Assembly (NCBI RefSeq): GCF_018332655.1
Contig: NZ_BOQL01000037.1
Location: 54,255-118,254, forward strand
Length of the DNA stretch: 64,000 nt
Direction: 5' to 3'
DNA from: Actinoplanes auranticolor
Lineage (GTDB): Bacteria > Actinomycetota > Actinomycetes > Mycobacteriales > Micromonosporaceae
Within the stretch, counting starts at the first letter, position 1, and each line of letters opens with the position of its first letter. Positions 8,387 through 16,578 of this stretch are shown here, piece after piece. The notes under the pieces were generated by a model, which did no database searches, was not told the DNA's origin, and saw only the letters and a list, made by a program, of their open reading frames with translations. The position numbers and the translations under genes were made by a program.

Positions 8387-9010
8387 TCAACCGCCGAGCA
8401 GACGCCGGGCGTAGGCCGCTGCCACCGCCGCCGCCCGGTCGCGGACGCCGAGCTTCGCGTACGCGTGCAGCAGATGCGTCTTCACCGTCGCCTCGCTGAT
8501 GAACAGGCGCTTCGCGGTCTCCCGGTTGGAGCAGCCCTGCGCGATCAGGCCCAGCACCTCCAGCTCGCGCTGGCTCAGCTCCTCGCGGGCCGGGGAGCGC
8601 AGCTCGCCCATCAGCCGGCCGGCCACCGCCGGGGACAGCACCGACTCACCGCGGTACGCCGCCGACACCGCGCGGAACAGCTCCTCCCGGGGCACGTCCT
8701 TGAGCAGGTAGCCGGTCGCGCCCGCCTTGATCGCCGGCAGCACGTCGCTGTCCGTGTCGTACGTGGTCAGCACCAGCACCCGGGCCGGCACGCCCTGCTC
8801 GCGCAGTGCCCGGATGGCCGTCACGCCGTCCATGCCCGGCATCCGCAGGTCCATCAGCACCACGTCCGGCTGGACCGCCCGGGCCACCGCCAGCGCCTCG
8901 TTGCCGTCGGCGGCCTCACCCAGCACCCGGAAACGCTCGTCGCCGGCGAACATGCCGCGCAAGCCGTCGCGGACCACCGGATGGTCGTCGACGATCAGCA
9001 GGCCGATCAT
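8387..9010 (-). CDS. NarL/LuxR-type response regulator
   Basis: A 207-aa two-component response regulator. The receiver domain has the acidic pair LIVDDHP (residues 5-11), phospho-acceptor Asp54 in VVLMDLRMPGM and the conserved Lys in GYLLKDVP. The C-terminal LuxR HTH is SQRELEVLGLIAQGCSNRET through SEATVKTHLLHAYAKLGV. Its ATG overlaps the kinase stop (ATGA), so it is translationally coupled to the kinase and probably controls the exporter genes of the same operon. Confidence 0.93.
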   Translation of the reverse strand: MIGLLIVDDHPVVRDGLRGMFAGDERFRVLGEAADGNEALAVARAVQPDVVLMDLRMPGMDGVTAIRALREQGVPARVLVLTTYDTDSDVLPAIKAGATGYLLKDVPREELFRAVSAAYRGESVLSPAVAGRLMGELRSPAREELSQRELEVLGLIAQGCSNRETAKRLFISEATVKTHLLHAYAKLGVRDRAAAVAAAYARRLLGG

Positions 9011-10281
9011 GCGGCCGCCGCCACGTGCAGCGCCGGTACGCAGGCCGAGATCGCCGTGCCGGCGCCCGGTTCGGACTCCACCGCCAGGGTGCCGGCGATC
9101 CGCTGCACCCGGTCCCGCATCGCGGTGAGCCCGTAGCCACCGGCGTACTCGTCGGTGCGGGTATGGGCCGGGTCGAAGCCGGCGCCGTCGTCGCGGACGT
9201 CCAGGGTCACCAGATCCTCCATGTAGGACAGGGTCAGCGCGACCCGGCCCGCCGCCGCGTGCCGGGCCACGTTGGCCAGCGCCTCCTGGGCGGTACGCAG
9301 CAAAGTGGCCTCGATCTCCGGCAGCAGCGGCAGTGCGGTGCCGGTGGTGATCAGCTCGGCGGTCACGCCGTGGCGGGCCGACCACCCCTGGACCACCTCG
9401 GCCAGCGCGTCCGGCAGCGTGGCCCCGGTCAGCGGTTGCGGGCGCAGCGCCTGGACCGAGCGGCGGGCCTCGGCCAGGCTGTCGCGGGCCAGCTGCCGGG
9501 CGGTGTCCAGGTGCCGGCGCCGGTCGCTCTCCCGGTCCGCCGCCTGGTCGGCCGCCTCGAGCTGGGTGACGATGCCGGTCAGGCCCTGGGCCAGCACGTC
9601 GTGGATCTCGCCGGCCATCCGCTGGCGCTCGTCCAGCACGCCGGCCTCCCGGGCCTGCACCAGCAGCTGGGCGTGCAGGCCCGCGTTCTCGGTCAGCGCC
9701 GAGGCCAGCTTGTCGTTGGTCTCCGCCAGCTCGCGCATCATCTCGGCCCGCCGGGCCGCGTGGTCGCTGTTGAGGATGGACAGGTACGTCATCGACACCG
9801 CGATGCCGATGTTGAACGCCAGCAGGATGAGGAACGCCACCAACACCTCGGCCGCGGCCCCGAGATTGCCGAAGCCGCCGATCTGGGAGACCGCGGTCAA
9901 GCAGGCGACTGCGCCGGCCCCGGCCAGCCGCCACCGGCCGCGCAGGACGGTGCCCACGTACAGGTAGCCGGTCCAGGCGAAGAACCCGTAGAAGGGGTGG
10001 CACCAGATCAGCAGCCCGATCAGCGCGAGCAGCCCGACGAAGAAGACGACCATGACCCGCGGCCGGTCCGCCCACCCGGGATGCAGGGTGACCATCCACA
10101 GCAGCCACCCGAGCGCGAGCAGCACGGCGGCGAAGGTGATCGGCAGGCCCTGGCGCGGCACCCCGATGTCACCGGCCGCGAGCACCATCACGGTCGAGCC
10201 GGCCAGCGCCACGTACGGCATCAGCAGCAGCCGCCGGTCGGCACGGCGCTGGCGGATCTCGAGCCGCTGCACGTCGGACAT
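9007..10281 (-). CDS. Sensor histidine kinase, NarX/DesK-like (HisKA_3)
   Basis: A 424-aa membrane kinase. The N-terminal half has about six hydrophobic helices, followed by a coiled linker. The phospho-accepting histidine is about residue 227 in MAGEIHDVLAQGLTGI, and the HATPase_c domain carries TAQEALANVARHA (N box), DVRDDGAGFDP and GGYGLTAMRDR. It autophosphorylates and passes phosphate to the regulator encoded immediately downstream. GAGGA precedes the ATG at 10279-10281. It lies 8 bp after the permease stop, so the transport and signalling genes form one operon. Confidence 0.93.
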   Translation of the reverse strand: MSDVQRLEIRQRRADRRLLLMPYVALAGSTVMVLAAGDIGVPRQGLPITFAAVLLALGWLLWMVTLHPGWADRPRVMVVFFVGLLALIGLLIWCHPFYGFFAWTGYLYVGTVLRGRWRLAGAGAVACLTAVSQIGGFGNLGAAAEVLVAFLILLAFNIGIAVSMTYLSILNSDHAARRAEMMRELAETNDKLASALTENAGLHAQLLVQAREAGVLDERQRMAGEIHDVLAQGLTGIVTQLEAADQAADRESDRRRHLDTARQLARDSLAEARRSVQALRPQPLTGATLPDALAEVVQGWSARHGVTAELITTGTALPLLPEIEATLLRTAQEALANVARHAAAGRVALTLSYMEDLVTLDVRDDGAGFDPAHTRTDEYAGGYGLTAMRDRVQRIAGTLAVESEPGAGTAISACVPALHVAAAA

Positions 10282-10289
10282 CGTTCCTC

Positions 10290-11030
10290 TCACTCCCAGC
10301 GGAACAGTCTGGCCGCCGCCAGCCCGAACACCAGCATGTACGCCACCAGTACAGTAAGCGACCCCCAGGCCGGCCACTGTCCGCTCATCGCCTCCTGCAC
10401 GGCCCGTTCGCCGGCGCCCAGCGGGGTCAGGTCGGCGATCCGCCGCAGCACCTCGGGGAACACCTCGCGCGGCGTCCACAGCCCGGCGAAGAACATCAGC
10501 GGGAAGAACAGCAGGGTGCCGATGGTGTTGGCCGCCTTGCCGCTGGGTGCCACCGCGGCGACGAACAGCCCGATGGCGAACGCGGCGCCGGCGGTGGCCA
10601 GGAAGGCGAGGACGAAGCCGACCGGTTGCCGCGGCAGGGCCACGTCGAAGATCACCCGGCCGATGATCAGCACCAGGACCAGCGAGCCGACCGCGGTGAG
10701 CAGGCTCATCACCAGCTGGGCGCCGAGCAGCGCGACCGGGCGGGCCGGGGTGGTGGCCAGCCGGCGCAGGATGCCGCGCTCGCGGTAGGTGGCCAGCACC
10801 ATCGGCGCCACCTGCAACCCGAGCGAGGCCAGGGTCATGATGATCGCGATGGCCACGTACAGGTCGATCACGCGCTGGCCGTCGAGGTAGTCGTTGGGTT
10901 TCCGGAAGGCCGGGATGCTGCCCAGGATGACGACCAGGACGGCCGGGAAGGCGAAGATCCAGAAGAGCTGCATCGGCTCCCGCACGAAGAGCCGGAACTC
11001 GGCGCGGGTGAGTTTGGCGAAGACCCTCAT
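10290..11030 (-). CDS. ABC-2 type transporter permease
   Basis: A 246-aa membrane subunit with six predicted helices, the ABC-2 pattern of an amphipathic N-terminus (FAKLTRAEFRLFVREPMQ), helix pairs and a mid-protein LATYRERGILRRLATTP loop that couples to the ATPase. The FPLMFFAGLWTPREVFP segment before the last helices is typical of drug or lipid exporters. It shares one base with the ATPase stop (TGATG), showing translational coupling. The exported substrate is unknown. Confidence 0.92.
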   Translation of the reverse strand: MRVFAKLTRAEFRLFVREPMQLFWIFAFPAVLVVILGSIPAFRKPNDYLDGQRVIDLYVAIAIIMTLASLGLQVAPMVLATYRERGILRRLATTPARPVALLGAQLVMSLLTAVGSLVLVLIIGRVIFDVALPRQPVGFVLAFLATAGAAFAIGLFVAAVAPSGKAANTIGTLLFFPLMFFAGLWTPREVFPEVLRRIADLTPLGAGERAVQEAMSGQWPAWGSLTVLVAYMLVFGLAAARLFRWE

Positions 11031-11941
11031 CAGGACTGCTCCTCCGCGGTGGCGCGCCCGGTCAGCCGGACGAAGGCGTCGTCCAGGCTGGCCTGCTCGA
11101 CGCGCAGGTCGTTGGCGATGATCCGGTGGGCGGCCAGCGCCGCCGTGACGGCGTGCAGCACGTTGCCCTCGCCGATCACCTCCACCTGCGTGCCGTGCCG
11201 GCGCACCTCGCGAACCTCGGCCAGGCCGGTGAGCACGCCGTCGTCGAGCGGCACGGACGGCCGGAAGCGGATCCGCTGCTCCACCGAGACCCGGGCGATC
11301 ATCCCGGCCGGGGTGTCCAGCGCGACGACCGTGCCCGCGTCGATCAGGGCGACGCGGTCACAGAGCCGCTCGGCCTCCTCCATGAAGTGCGTGACCAGCA
11401 GCACCGTGACCCCACGGTCGCGCACGGACTCGACCAGCCCCCAGGTGTCCCGGCGGGCCTGCGGGTCCAGACCGGTGGTCAGCTCGTCCAGGATCGCGAT
11501 GGCGGGGTTGCCGATCAACGCCAGCGCGATGGACAGGCGCTGCTTCTGCCCGCCGGAGAGCTTGGCGTACCGGGTCGTCAGCTTGCCGCCGAGGCCCAGC
11601 TCGTCGGCGAGGCGGCGCCAGTCGGCGGGCTCGGGGTAGAAGGCGGCGTACAGCTCCAGGGCCTCGCCGGCGGTCATCTTCTCGGGCAGCTGACTCTCCT
11701 GCAGCTGCACACCGACCAGCCGGCGCAGCTCGGGGTCGCGCGGGTCGCGGTCCAGGACGGTGATCGTACCGGCGTCGGGCGTCCGCAGCCCGGCGATGGA
11801 CTCGACAGTGGTGGTCTTACCGGCGCCGTTGGGGCCCAGGACGCCGAAGATCTCGCCGCGCTCGACGGTGAACGACACGTCCCGGACCGCCACCGTGTCG
11901 CCGTAGCGTTTCTGCAGGTGGTCGACGCTTATGACTGGCAT
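11030..11941 (-). CDS. ABC transporter ATP-binding protein (DrrA/CcmA-like)
   Basis: A 303-aa ATPase that powers the adjacent ABC-2 permease. Walker A is GPNGAGKTT, the signature LSGGQ is in RYAKLSGGQKQRLSIALA, and the H-loop is LVTHFMEEAERLCD. Walker B is unusual: IAILDELTTGLDP has Leu where nearly all relatives have Pro (DEPTTGLDP); the catalytic Glu is kept. A C-terminal extension of about 80 aa follows. It is the first gene of the ATPase-permease-kinase-regulator operon; a palindrome containing TTGACC lies about 50 bp upstream. Confidence 0.93.
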   Translation of the reverse strand: MPVISVDHLQKRYGDTVAVRDVSFTVERGEIFGVLGPNGAGKTTTVESIAGLRTPDAGTITVLDRDPRDPELRRLVGVQLQESQLPEKMTAGEALELYAAFYPEPADWRRLADELGLGGKLTTRYAKLSGGQKQRLSIALALIGNPAIAILDELTTGLDPQARRDTWGLVESVRDRGVTVLLVTHFMEEAERLCDRVALIDAGTVVALDTPAGMIARVSVEQRIRFRPSVPLDDGVLTGLAEVREVRRHGTQVEVIGEGNVLHAVTAALAAHRIIANDLRVEQASLDDAFVRLTGRATAEEQS

Positions 11942-11990
11942 ACGCCCAGCGTCGCAGCGGACGCCGGGCGGCGAATCGACCAGCTCGCGA

Positions 11991-12016
11991 GTCCACCGGT
12001 CAACCGATCGGTGGAC
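11991..12016. promoter_or_regulatory. Palindrome between exporter operon and glycosyltransferase gene
   Basis: GTCCACCG, ten bases, then CGGTGGAC: perfect 8-bp arms, with TTGACC (minus strand, 11998-12003) in the middle. It lies about 50 bp upstream of the ABC operon and just past the 3' end of the glycosyltransferase gene (stop at 12023). It could be an operator for the operon's response regulator or a terminator for the glycosyltransferase. Confidence 0.45.
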
Positions 12017-12022
12017 CCGGGA

Positions 12023-13225
12023 CTACACCGTCGCCTCGGCGCCCGTCTCGCTGGGCTTGCGGCCGGAGACCGCCGCGTACACCGAGCCGACCTGGGCGGC
12101 GACCCGCTTCCACGAGTACGCCTGGCGGGCCCGGTCCAGCGCTGCGGTCGCGTACGCGAAGCGCCGTACCTTGTCGTTGACCAGCCGCCGCAGCGCGCCG
12201 CCCAGCGCCCGCGGGTCGCGGGCCGGGACCAGGTCACCGGTGAGGCCGTCGACGACGGTCTCGTTGATGCCGCCGACCGAGGTGCCGATGACCGGCACGC
12301 CGCAGGCCATCGCCTCCAGCGGGGCCAGCTCGAACTGCTCCTGCCACGGCGCGGCGACCAGCAGGTCGGCCGAGCGGTACCAGCGGGGCATGTCGGCGCT
12401 GGGCACGTTGCCGACCAGCCGCACCCGGTCGGCCACCTGGTAGTGCTCGGCGAGCGCGCGCAGCTTCTTGGCCTGCGGGTCCGCGGCGAGCTGGGCCGCG
12501 GAAGGACCGCCGACGACGACGTACTCGGCGCCGGGGAGATAACGCATGGCCTGGATGACGTCGCCGTAGCCCTTGCGCTCGACCAGCCGGCCGACGGACA
12601 GGATGCGGGGACGTTCCGGGTCGCGCTCGACCGCGGGGCCCTCCGGGGTGAACCGCTCGCTGTCGACGCCGGCGGGCACCACGGTCAGCTGGGTGCGGGG
12701 CACGCCGATGCGCACGAGCCCGCGGACCTCGTTCTGGGTCTGGGCGACGACGCGGTCGACCGCCCGGCCCAACGCGCGCTCGTAGCCGGTGCGGGTGGCG
12801 CCACTGCCGGCCGGTCCGGCCTCGCCGAGTTCGTGGAACGACTGGACGACCGGGATGCCGACCTGGCGGGCGGCGGTGACCGCGGCCAGGCCGCTGGTCC
12901 AGAAGTGGGCGTGGGCGACCTCGGGCAGCCAGTCGGTGTCGCGCCACTCGGTGCGCAGCCACTGCGCGAAATCGCCCATGTGCGACAGCAGCTGCTCGGG
13001 CGGCAGGGCCAGCGCGGGGCCGGCCGGCACGTGCACGACGTGCACGCCTTCGCTCATCTGCACGATGGCGGGCAGGTGCGGATCGTCGCGGCGGGTGTAG
13101 ACCCGCACCTCATGGCCCTGCTCGGCCAGCGCCGCGGAGAGTTCGGCTACGTGGCGCTGCTGAACGCCGGTGGTGTCGCGGGTGGTCAGCGGGCTCGCGT
13201 GCTCGGAGATCATCGCGATACGCAC
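12023..13225 (-). CDS. Glycosyltransferase family 4
   Basis: A 400-aa retaining GT-B glycosyltransferase. The N-terminal acceptor half starts RIAMISEHASP and has the GVQQRHVAELSAALAEQGHEV loop. The C-terminal nucleotide-sugar domain carries SVGRLVERKGYGDVI and the EX7E-type catalytic segment EQFELAPLEAMACGVPVIG. It probably moves a sugar from an activated donor to a lipid or small-molecule acceptor. GTG at 13223-13225 is preceded by GGAGGAGG at ideal spacing; a TTG start at 13240 would sit inside that site and was rejected. It heads away from an SRPBCC-SDR pair. Confidence 0.9.
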   Translation of the reverse strand: MRIAMISEHASPLTTRDTTGVQQRHVAELSAALAEQGHEVRVYTRRDDPHLPAIVQMSEGVHVVHVPAGPALALPPEQLLSHMGDFAQWLRTEWRDTDWLPEVAHAHFWTSGLAAVTAARQVGIPVVQSFHELGEAGPAGSGATRTGYERALGRAVDRVVAQTQNEVRGLVRIGVPRTQLTVVPAGVDSERFTPEGPAVERDPERPRILSVGRLVERKGYGDVIQAMRYLPGAEYVVVGGPSAAQLAADPQAKKLRALAEHYQVADRVRLVGNVPSADMPRWYRSADLLVAAPWQEQFELAPLEAMACGVPVIGTSVGGINETVVDGLTGDLVPARDPRALGGALRRLVNDKVRRFAYATAALDRARQAYSWKRVAAQVGSVYAAVSGRKPSETGAEATV

Positions 13226-13345
13226 GGGGTCCTCCTCCAACAGCTTGAGTCCGGGAGAAAGACCGGAGTTGAGGCTGTGATACGCGGCGAGACATGCCCG
13301 TCACTCAAAAGCGTAAACATGCCAAGTGCCGGGTACGTGTACCTC

Positions 13346-13801
13346 GTGGCTATCGTCAAGCGTACCGTCCAGGCATCCCCGGATCAGGTCTTCGCCGTGC
13401 TGGCGGACGGGTGGACCTACAGCGACTGGGTCGTGGGCACGGTGCACATCAGAGACGTGGACGAGCACTGGCCCCAGGTCGGCGCCCAGCTGCACCACAA
13501 GGCCGGGCCGTGGCCGTTGTCACTGCACGACAGCTCGACGGTGCTGGCCATGGTGCCGGACCGGCTGCTGAAGCTGCGCGCGGGCCTGTGGCCGCTCGGC
13601 TCGGCGGTCGTGGAGCTCGTGCTGGACCCGCTGGCCGACGGCGGCACCCGGATCACCATGAAAGAGGACTTCGAGGCCGGGCCGCTGCTGTTCGTCCGTA
13701 ACAAGCTCAACGACCTGGTGCTGCACCGGCGCAACATCGAGTCGCTGCGCCGGCTGAACGACATCGTGCTGCGCTCTTCCACCAAGGGAGCGCAGACATG
13801 A
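13346..13801 (+). CDS. SRPBCC (START-like) family protein
   Basis: A 151-aa polyketide-cyclase/START-like protein with a hydrophobic ligand cavity expected. The start VAIVKRTVQASPDQVFAVLADGWTY is typical of the group, and the helical C-terminus contains RNKLNDLVLHRRNIESLRRL. The GTG at 13346 gives the usual family N-terminus; an ATG at 13319 in the same frame would add nine residues. It probably binds a lipid or aromatic ligand. It lies 73 bp before an SDR gene that may act on the same compound. Confidence 0.8.
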   Translation: MAIVKRTVQASPDQVFAVLADGWTYSDWVVGTVHIRDVDEHWPQVGAQLHHKAGPWPLSLHDSSTVLAMVPDRLLKLRAGLWPLGSAVVELVLDPLADGGTRITMKEDFEAGPLLFVRNKLNDLVLHRRNIESLRRLNDIVLRSSTKGAQT

Positions 13802-13874
13802 GCGAGCTTGCGAGCGAATCATCAGCTCAGCGCCGGACGAATGTCATCGCCGGAGCGCCAGCGGAGGCGATGGC
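13802..13874. repeat. Intergenic REP-like element with inverted repeat
   Basis: The gap holds GAGCGAGCTTGCGAGCGA, with direct GAGCGA/GCGAGCGA copies. It also holds a hairpin-forming pair CATCGCC (13843-13849) and GGCGATG (13866-13872). The composition and structure look like a dispersed intergenic repeat; copies elsewhere cannot be checked here. Confidence 0.4.
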
Positions 13875-14879
13875 ATGAGCCAGGTCGTGGTGATCGCCGG
13901 CGCGAGTGCCGGGGTCGGGCGCGCGGTCACCGCGGCGTATGCGGCCCGTGGCGCCAAGCTCGCCCTGATCGCCCGCGGCCGGGCCGGGCTGGAGGGTGCC
14001 TCGTTGGAGGCCCGGGCGACCGGGGCTGCCGACGTGCGCACGTTCCAGGTCGACGTGGCCGACGCCGAGGCGGTGCAGGAGGTCGCCGACGAGGTCGCGC
14101 GCGACTGGGGCGACATCGACGTCTGGACCAACGACGCGATGGTCTCGGTCTTCGCCCCGGCCTGGGAGGTCACCCCGGCCGAGTACAAGCGGGTCACCGA
14201 GGTCAACTTCCTCGGCACGGTGCACGGCACGCTGGCGGCGCTGCGGCACATGCGCCGGGCCGGGCACGGGGCGATCGTGCAGATCGGCTCCGCGCTGGCC
14301 TACCGGGGCATCCCGCTGCAGGCGCCGTACTGCGCCACCAAGCACGCCATCCAGGGCTTCAACGACTCGCTGCGGGCCGAGCTGCTGCACGACGGCAACC
14401 GGGTGAAGCTCTCGATGGTCCAGCTGCCGGCGGTCAACACACCCCAGTTCTCCTGGGTACGGACGCGGCTGCCCCGGCACCCGCAGCCCGTCCCGCCGAT
14501 CTACCAGCCGGAGGTGGTCGCCCGGGCCGTGCTCTGGGTGGCCGACCACGGCAAACGCGAGATCAACGTCGGCGGCCCGACCCTGAAGACCCGGCTGGGC
14601 AACATCGTCGCGCCCGGACTGCTCGACCGGTACCTGGCGCGCGACCAGCAGGGCTACGAGGGTCAGCAGACCGCCGACCCGATCGACCCGGCGACCTGGC
14701 AGGACAACGTCGACAAGCCGGCCGACGAGGAACGCGACCACGGCGCCCACGGCGTCTTCGACGACCAGGCCCGGACCAGCTCGTTCGCCCTATGGGCGGC
14801 GATGCACAAGCCGGTGGTCGCGGGCGTCGTCAGCGCCGGGCTGGGCGCGGCAGCGGCGGCGCTGTTGCGCCGCCGCTGA
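13875..14879 (+). CDS. Short-chain dehydrogenase/reductase with C-terminal membrane anchor
   Basis: A 334-aa SDR. The Rossmann motif is IAGASAGVGRAV (residues 7-18); the active site has Ser in QIGSALAYRG and YCATK (Tyr-x-x-x-Lys). It is longer than classical SDRs by about 80 residues and ends in a hydrophobic helix VVAGVVSAGLGAAAAALLRRR, suggesting membrane tethering. It should oxidise or reduce a hydroxyl/keto group using NAD(P). GGAGGCGATGGC precedes the ATG. The SRPBCC gene upstream and the FAD desaturase converging downstream suggest a shared lipid or isoprenoid substrate. Confidence 0.9.
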   Translation: MSQVVVIAGASAGVGRAVTAAYAARGAKLALIARGRAGLEGASLEARATGAADVRTFQVDVADAEAVQEVADEVARDWGDIDVWTNDAMVSVFAPAWEVTPAEYKRVTEVNFLGTVHGTLAALRHMRRAGHGAIVQIGSALAYRGIPLQAPYCATKHAIQGFNDSLRAELLHDGNRVKLSMVQLPAVNTPQFSWVRTRLPRHPQPVPPIYQPEVVARAVLWVADHGKREINVGGPTLKTRLGNIVAPGLLDRYLARDQQGYEGQQTADPIDPATWQDNVDKPADEERDHGAHGVFDDQARTSSFALWAAMHKPVVAGVVSAGLGAAAAALLRRR

Positions 14880-14882
14880 ACC

Positions 14883-16472
14883 TCAGCGGTAGATCGCTTT
14901 GTGCGCCGTGCTGATCGCGGCCTCGTAGAGCCGGCCGGTCAGCGCGCGGTCCCGGGCCAGTGCTGCCCGCGCCGCGTTCGCCCCCGGCGCCCCGTGCACA
15001 CCGCCGCCCGGGTGCGCCGAGGCGCTGGCCAGGAACAGCCGGTCGACCGGGGTGTCCGGCCGGCCGAGCCCCGGGATAGGACGCAGGAAGAGCTGCTGGA
15101 ACGCCGCTGCTGTGCCGCCGCCCAGGGCTCCGCCGACCAGGGACGGGTCTTCGCGTTCCAGGTCGGCCGGGGAGAAGACGTTGCGCCCGACGACCAGCCG
15201 GCCGAAACCGGGGGCCTGCTGCTCCAGCACGGCCTCCATGCGCTCGACGTGGGCGGCGATGTCCTCGGCGGCCCACTTCTTGCGATGCGGCAGGTGGGTG
15301 TACGCCCACACCGACTCGGTGCCCTCCGGCGAGTGCGACGGGTCCGCGGTGGTCATCTGCCCCAGCAGCAGGAACGGGTCCGGCGGCATCTCATCCACGG
15401 CCAGGTGGGCGGCGTACCGGGTCAGGCCGTTGAGGTCCGCGCCCAGGTGCACCGTGCCGGAGCCGGCCGCGGCCGGGTTCTTCCAGGGGATCTTGCCGTT
15501 GACCGCCCAGTCGACCTTGACCGTGGCGCCGTCCCAGCGGAAGAACTCCAGGTCCTCCTGGAACCGCGAGGGCAGCCACCGCGAGCCCACCATGTCGAGA
15601 TACAGCGCGGGAGCCGGGACGTCGGCGAGCACGGCCCGGCGGGCACGCCAGTTGCGGCCGTCCGCCGTGCGTACCCCCATGGCCTTGCCCCGCGCGACCA
15701 GGATGCGGGTCACCGGGGTGCCGTAGGTGATCCGCCCGCCGCGCGACTCCAGCCGGGCGACCAGCGCGGAGGTGATCTGCTGGGCGCCGCCGACCGGGAC
15801 CGGCCAGCCGTACTCCTGGCCGAGCATGGCCAGCAGCCAGCCGTAGACGCCGCCGCCCGCGTCCTCCGGTGACAGATCCGTGTGCAGGGCGCAGCCGGCC
15901 AGGGCGAGCTGGGCGCCCTCGCCCTCGAACAGCTCGCCGCCCAGCTGACGGACGGACAGCACGAGCCGCCGGGCCAGCCGCAGAGAGCCGCCGACGCGCA
16001 ACTGCCGGGCCAGCTCCAGGCCGGAGCGCACCGGCGGGAACGGCGTGAAAAGCACGTCGAGCATCTGCTTGGAGACGTTCCGCCAGTCGTCGTAGGCGTG
16101 CCGCCACCGTTCCCCGTCGCCGGGGGCGAACTGCTCCATCGAGGCCATGGTCGTCTCGAGGTCGCGGTTGACGGTGGCCGCCCGGCCGTCCGGCAGCAGA
16201 TGGGTCAGCACATCGGGGGCATTGGTCCAGCTCAGTCCGTGCTCCCCGAGCTCCAGCCCGCGCATCACCGGCGAGGCGAAGCCCAGCGGATAGAAGGAGC
16301 TGAACAGGTCACTCAGGTAGCCGGGAGCCGTCACGAAGCCGGAGCGCACCGCGCCGCCTGGATGGGGCGTCGCCTCCAGCACCTCGACACTCCAACCGGC
16401 GTCGGCAAGCAGGTTCGCCGCCACCAGCCCGTTGTGTCCCGCCCCGATGACTATCGCGTCCGCACGTTCCAC
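14883..16472 (-). CDS. Phytoene desaturase-like NAD(P)/FAD-dependent oxidoreductase
   Basis: A 529-aa flavoprotein of the CrtI/amine-oxidase group. The dinucleotide-binding motif IVIGAGHNGLVAANLLADAG is at about residues 7-26, followed by ATPHPGGAVRSG. The C-terminal FAD signature region is FLASASAHPGGGVHGAPG. The closest general type is the actinobacterial NAD(P)/FAD oxidoreductase related to carotenoid desaturases and isomerases, but no other carotenoid gene is nearby, so the substrate is open. GTG at 16470-16472 opens directly into the Rossmann strand; the 69-residue upstream extension seen in frame is not protein-like. Its stop lies 3 bp from the SDR stop. Confidence 0.88.
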   Translation of the reverse strand: MERADAIVIGAGHNGLVAANLLADAGWSVEVLEATPHPGGAVRSGFVTAPGYLSDLFSSFYPLGFASPVMRGLELGEHGLSWTNAPDVLTHLLPDGRAATVNRDLETTMASMEQFAPGDGERWRHAYDDWRNVSKQMLDVLFTPFPPVRSGLELARQLRVGGSLRLARRLVLSVRQLGGELFEGEGAQLALAGCALHTDLSPEDAGGGVYGWLLAMLGQEYGWPVPVGGAQQITSALVARLESRGGRITYGTPVTRILVARGKAMGVRTADGRNWRARRAVLADVPAPALYLDMVGSRWLPSRFQEDLEFFRWDGATVKVDWAVNGKIPWKNPAAAGSGTVHLGADLNGLTRYAAHLAVDEMPPDPFLLLGQMTTADPSHSPEGTESVWAYTHLPHRKKWAAEDIAAHVERMEAVLEQQAPGFGRLVVGRNVFSPADLEREDPSLVGGALGGGTAAAFQQLFLRPIPGLGRPDTPVDRLFLASASAHPGGGVHGAPGANAARAALARDRALTGRLYEAAISTAHKAIYR

Positions 16473-16578
16473 GTCACCCGCCGCCTCTCGTCGCGCTCGC
16501 CCTACCCTGTCGAGTTTGTCGCAAACAAGGTGCGGGTAGTGCTGTGTGTGCACGGCGTGACGGAAGAGGAGCCCCACC

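Noticed and set aside
11126..13801. Very long plus-strand frame over the ABC and glycosyltransferase genes
   Set aside because: Only its last about 480 bases (from 13319) match a family (SRPBCC); the rest is antisense to two intact genes and has low-complexity composition.
14883..16472. Carotenoid biosynthesis cluster suggested by the desaturase-like flavoprotein
   Set aside because: No phytoene synthase, GGPP synthase or cyclase gene is in the neighbourhood, so only the flavoprotein family call is kept.
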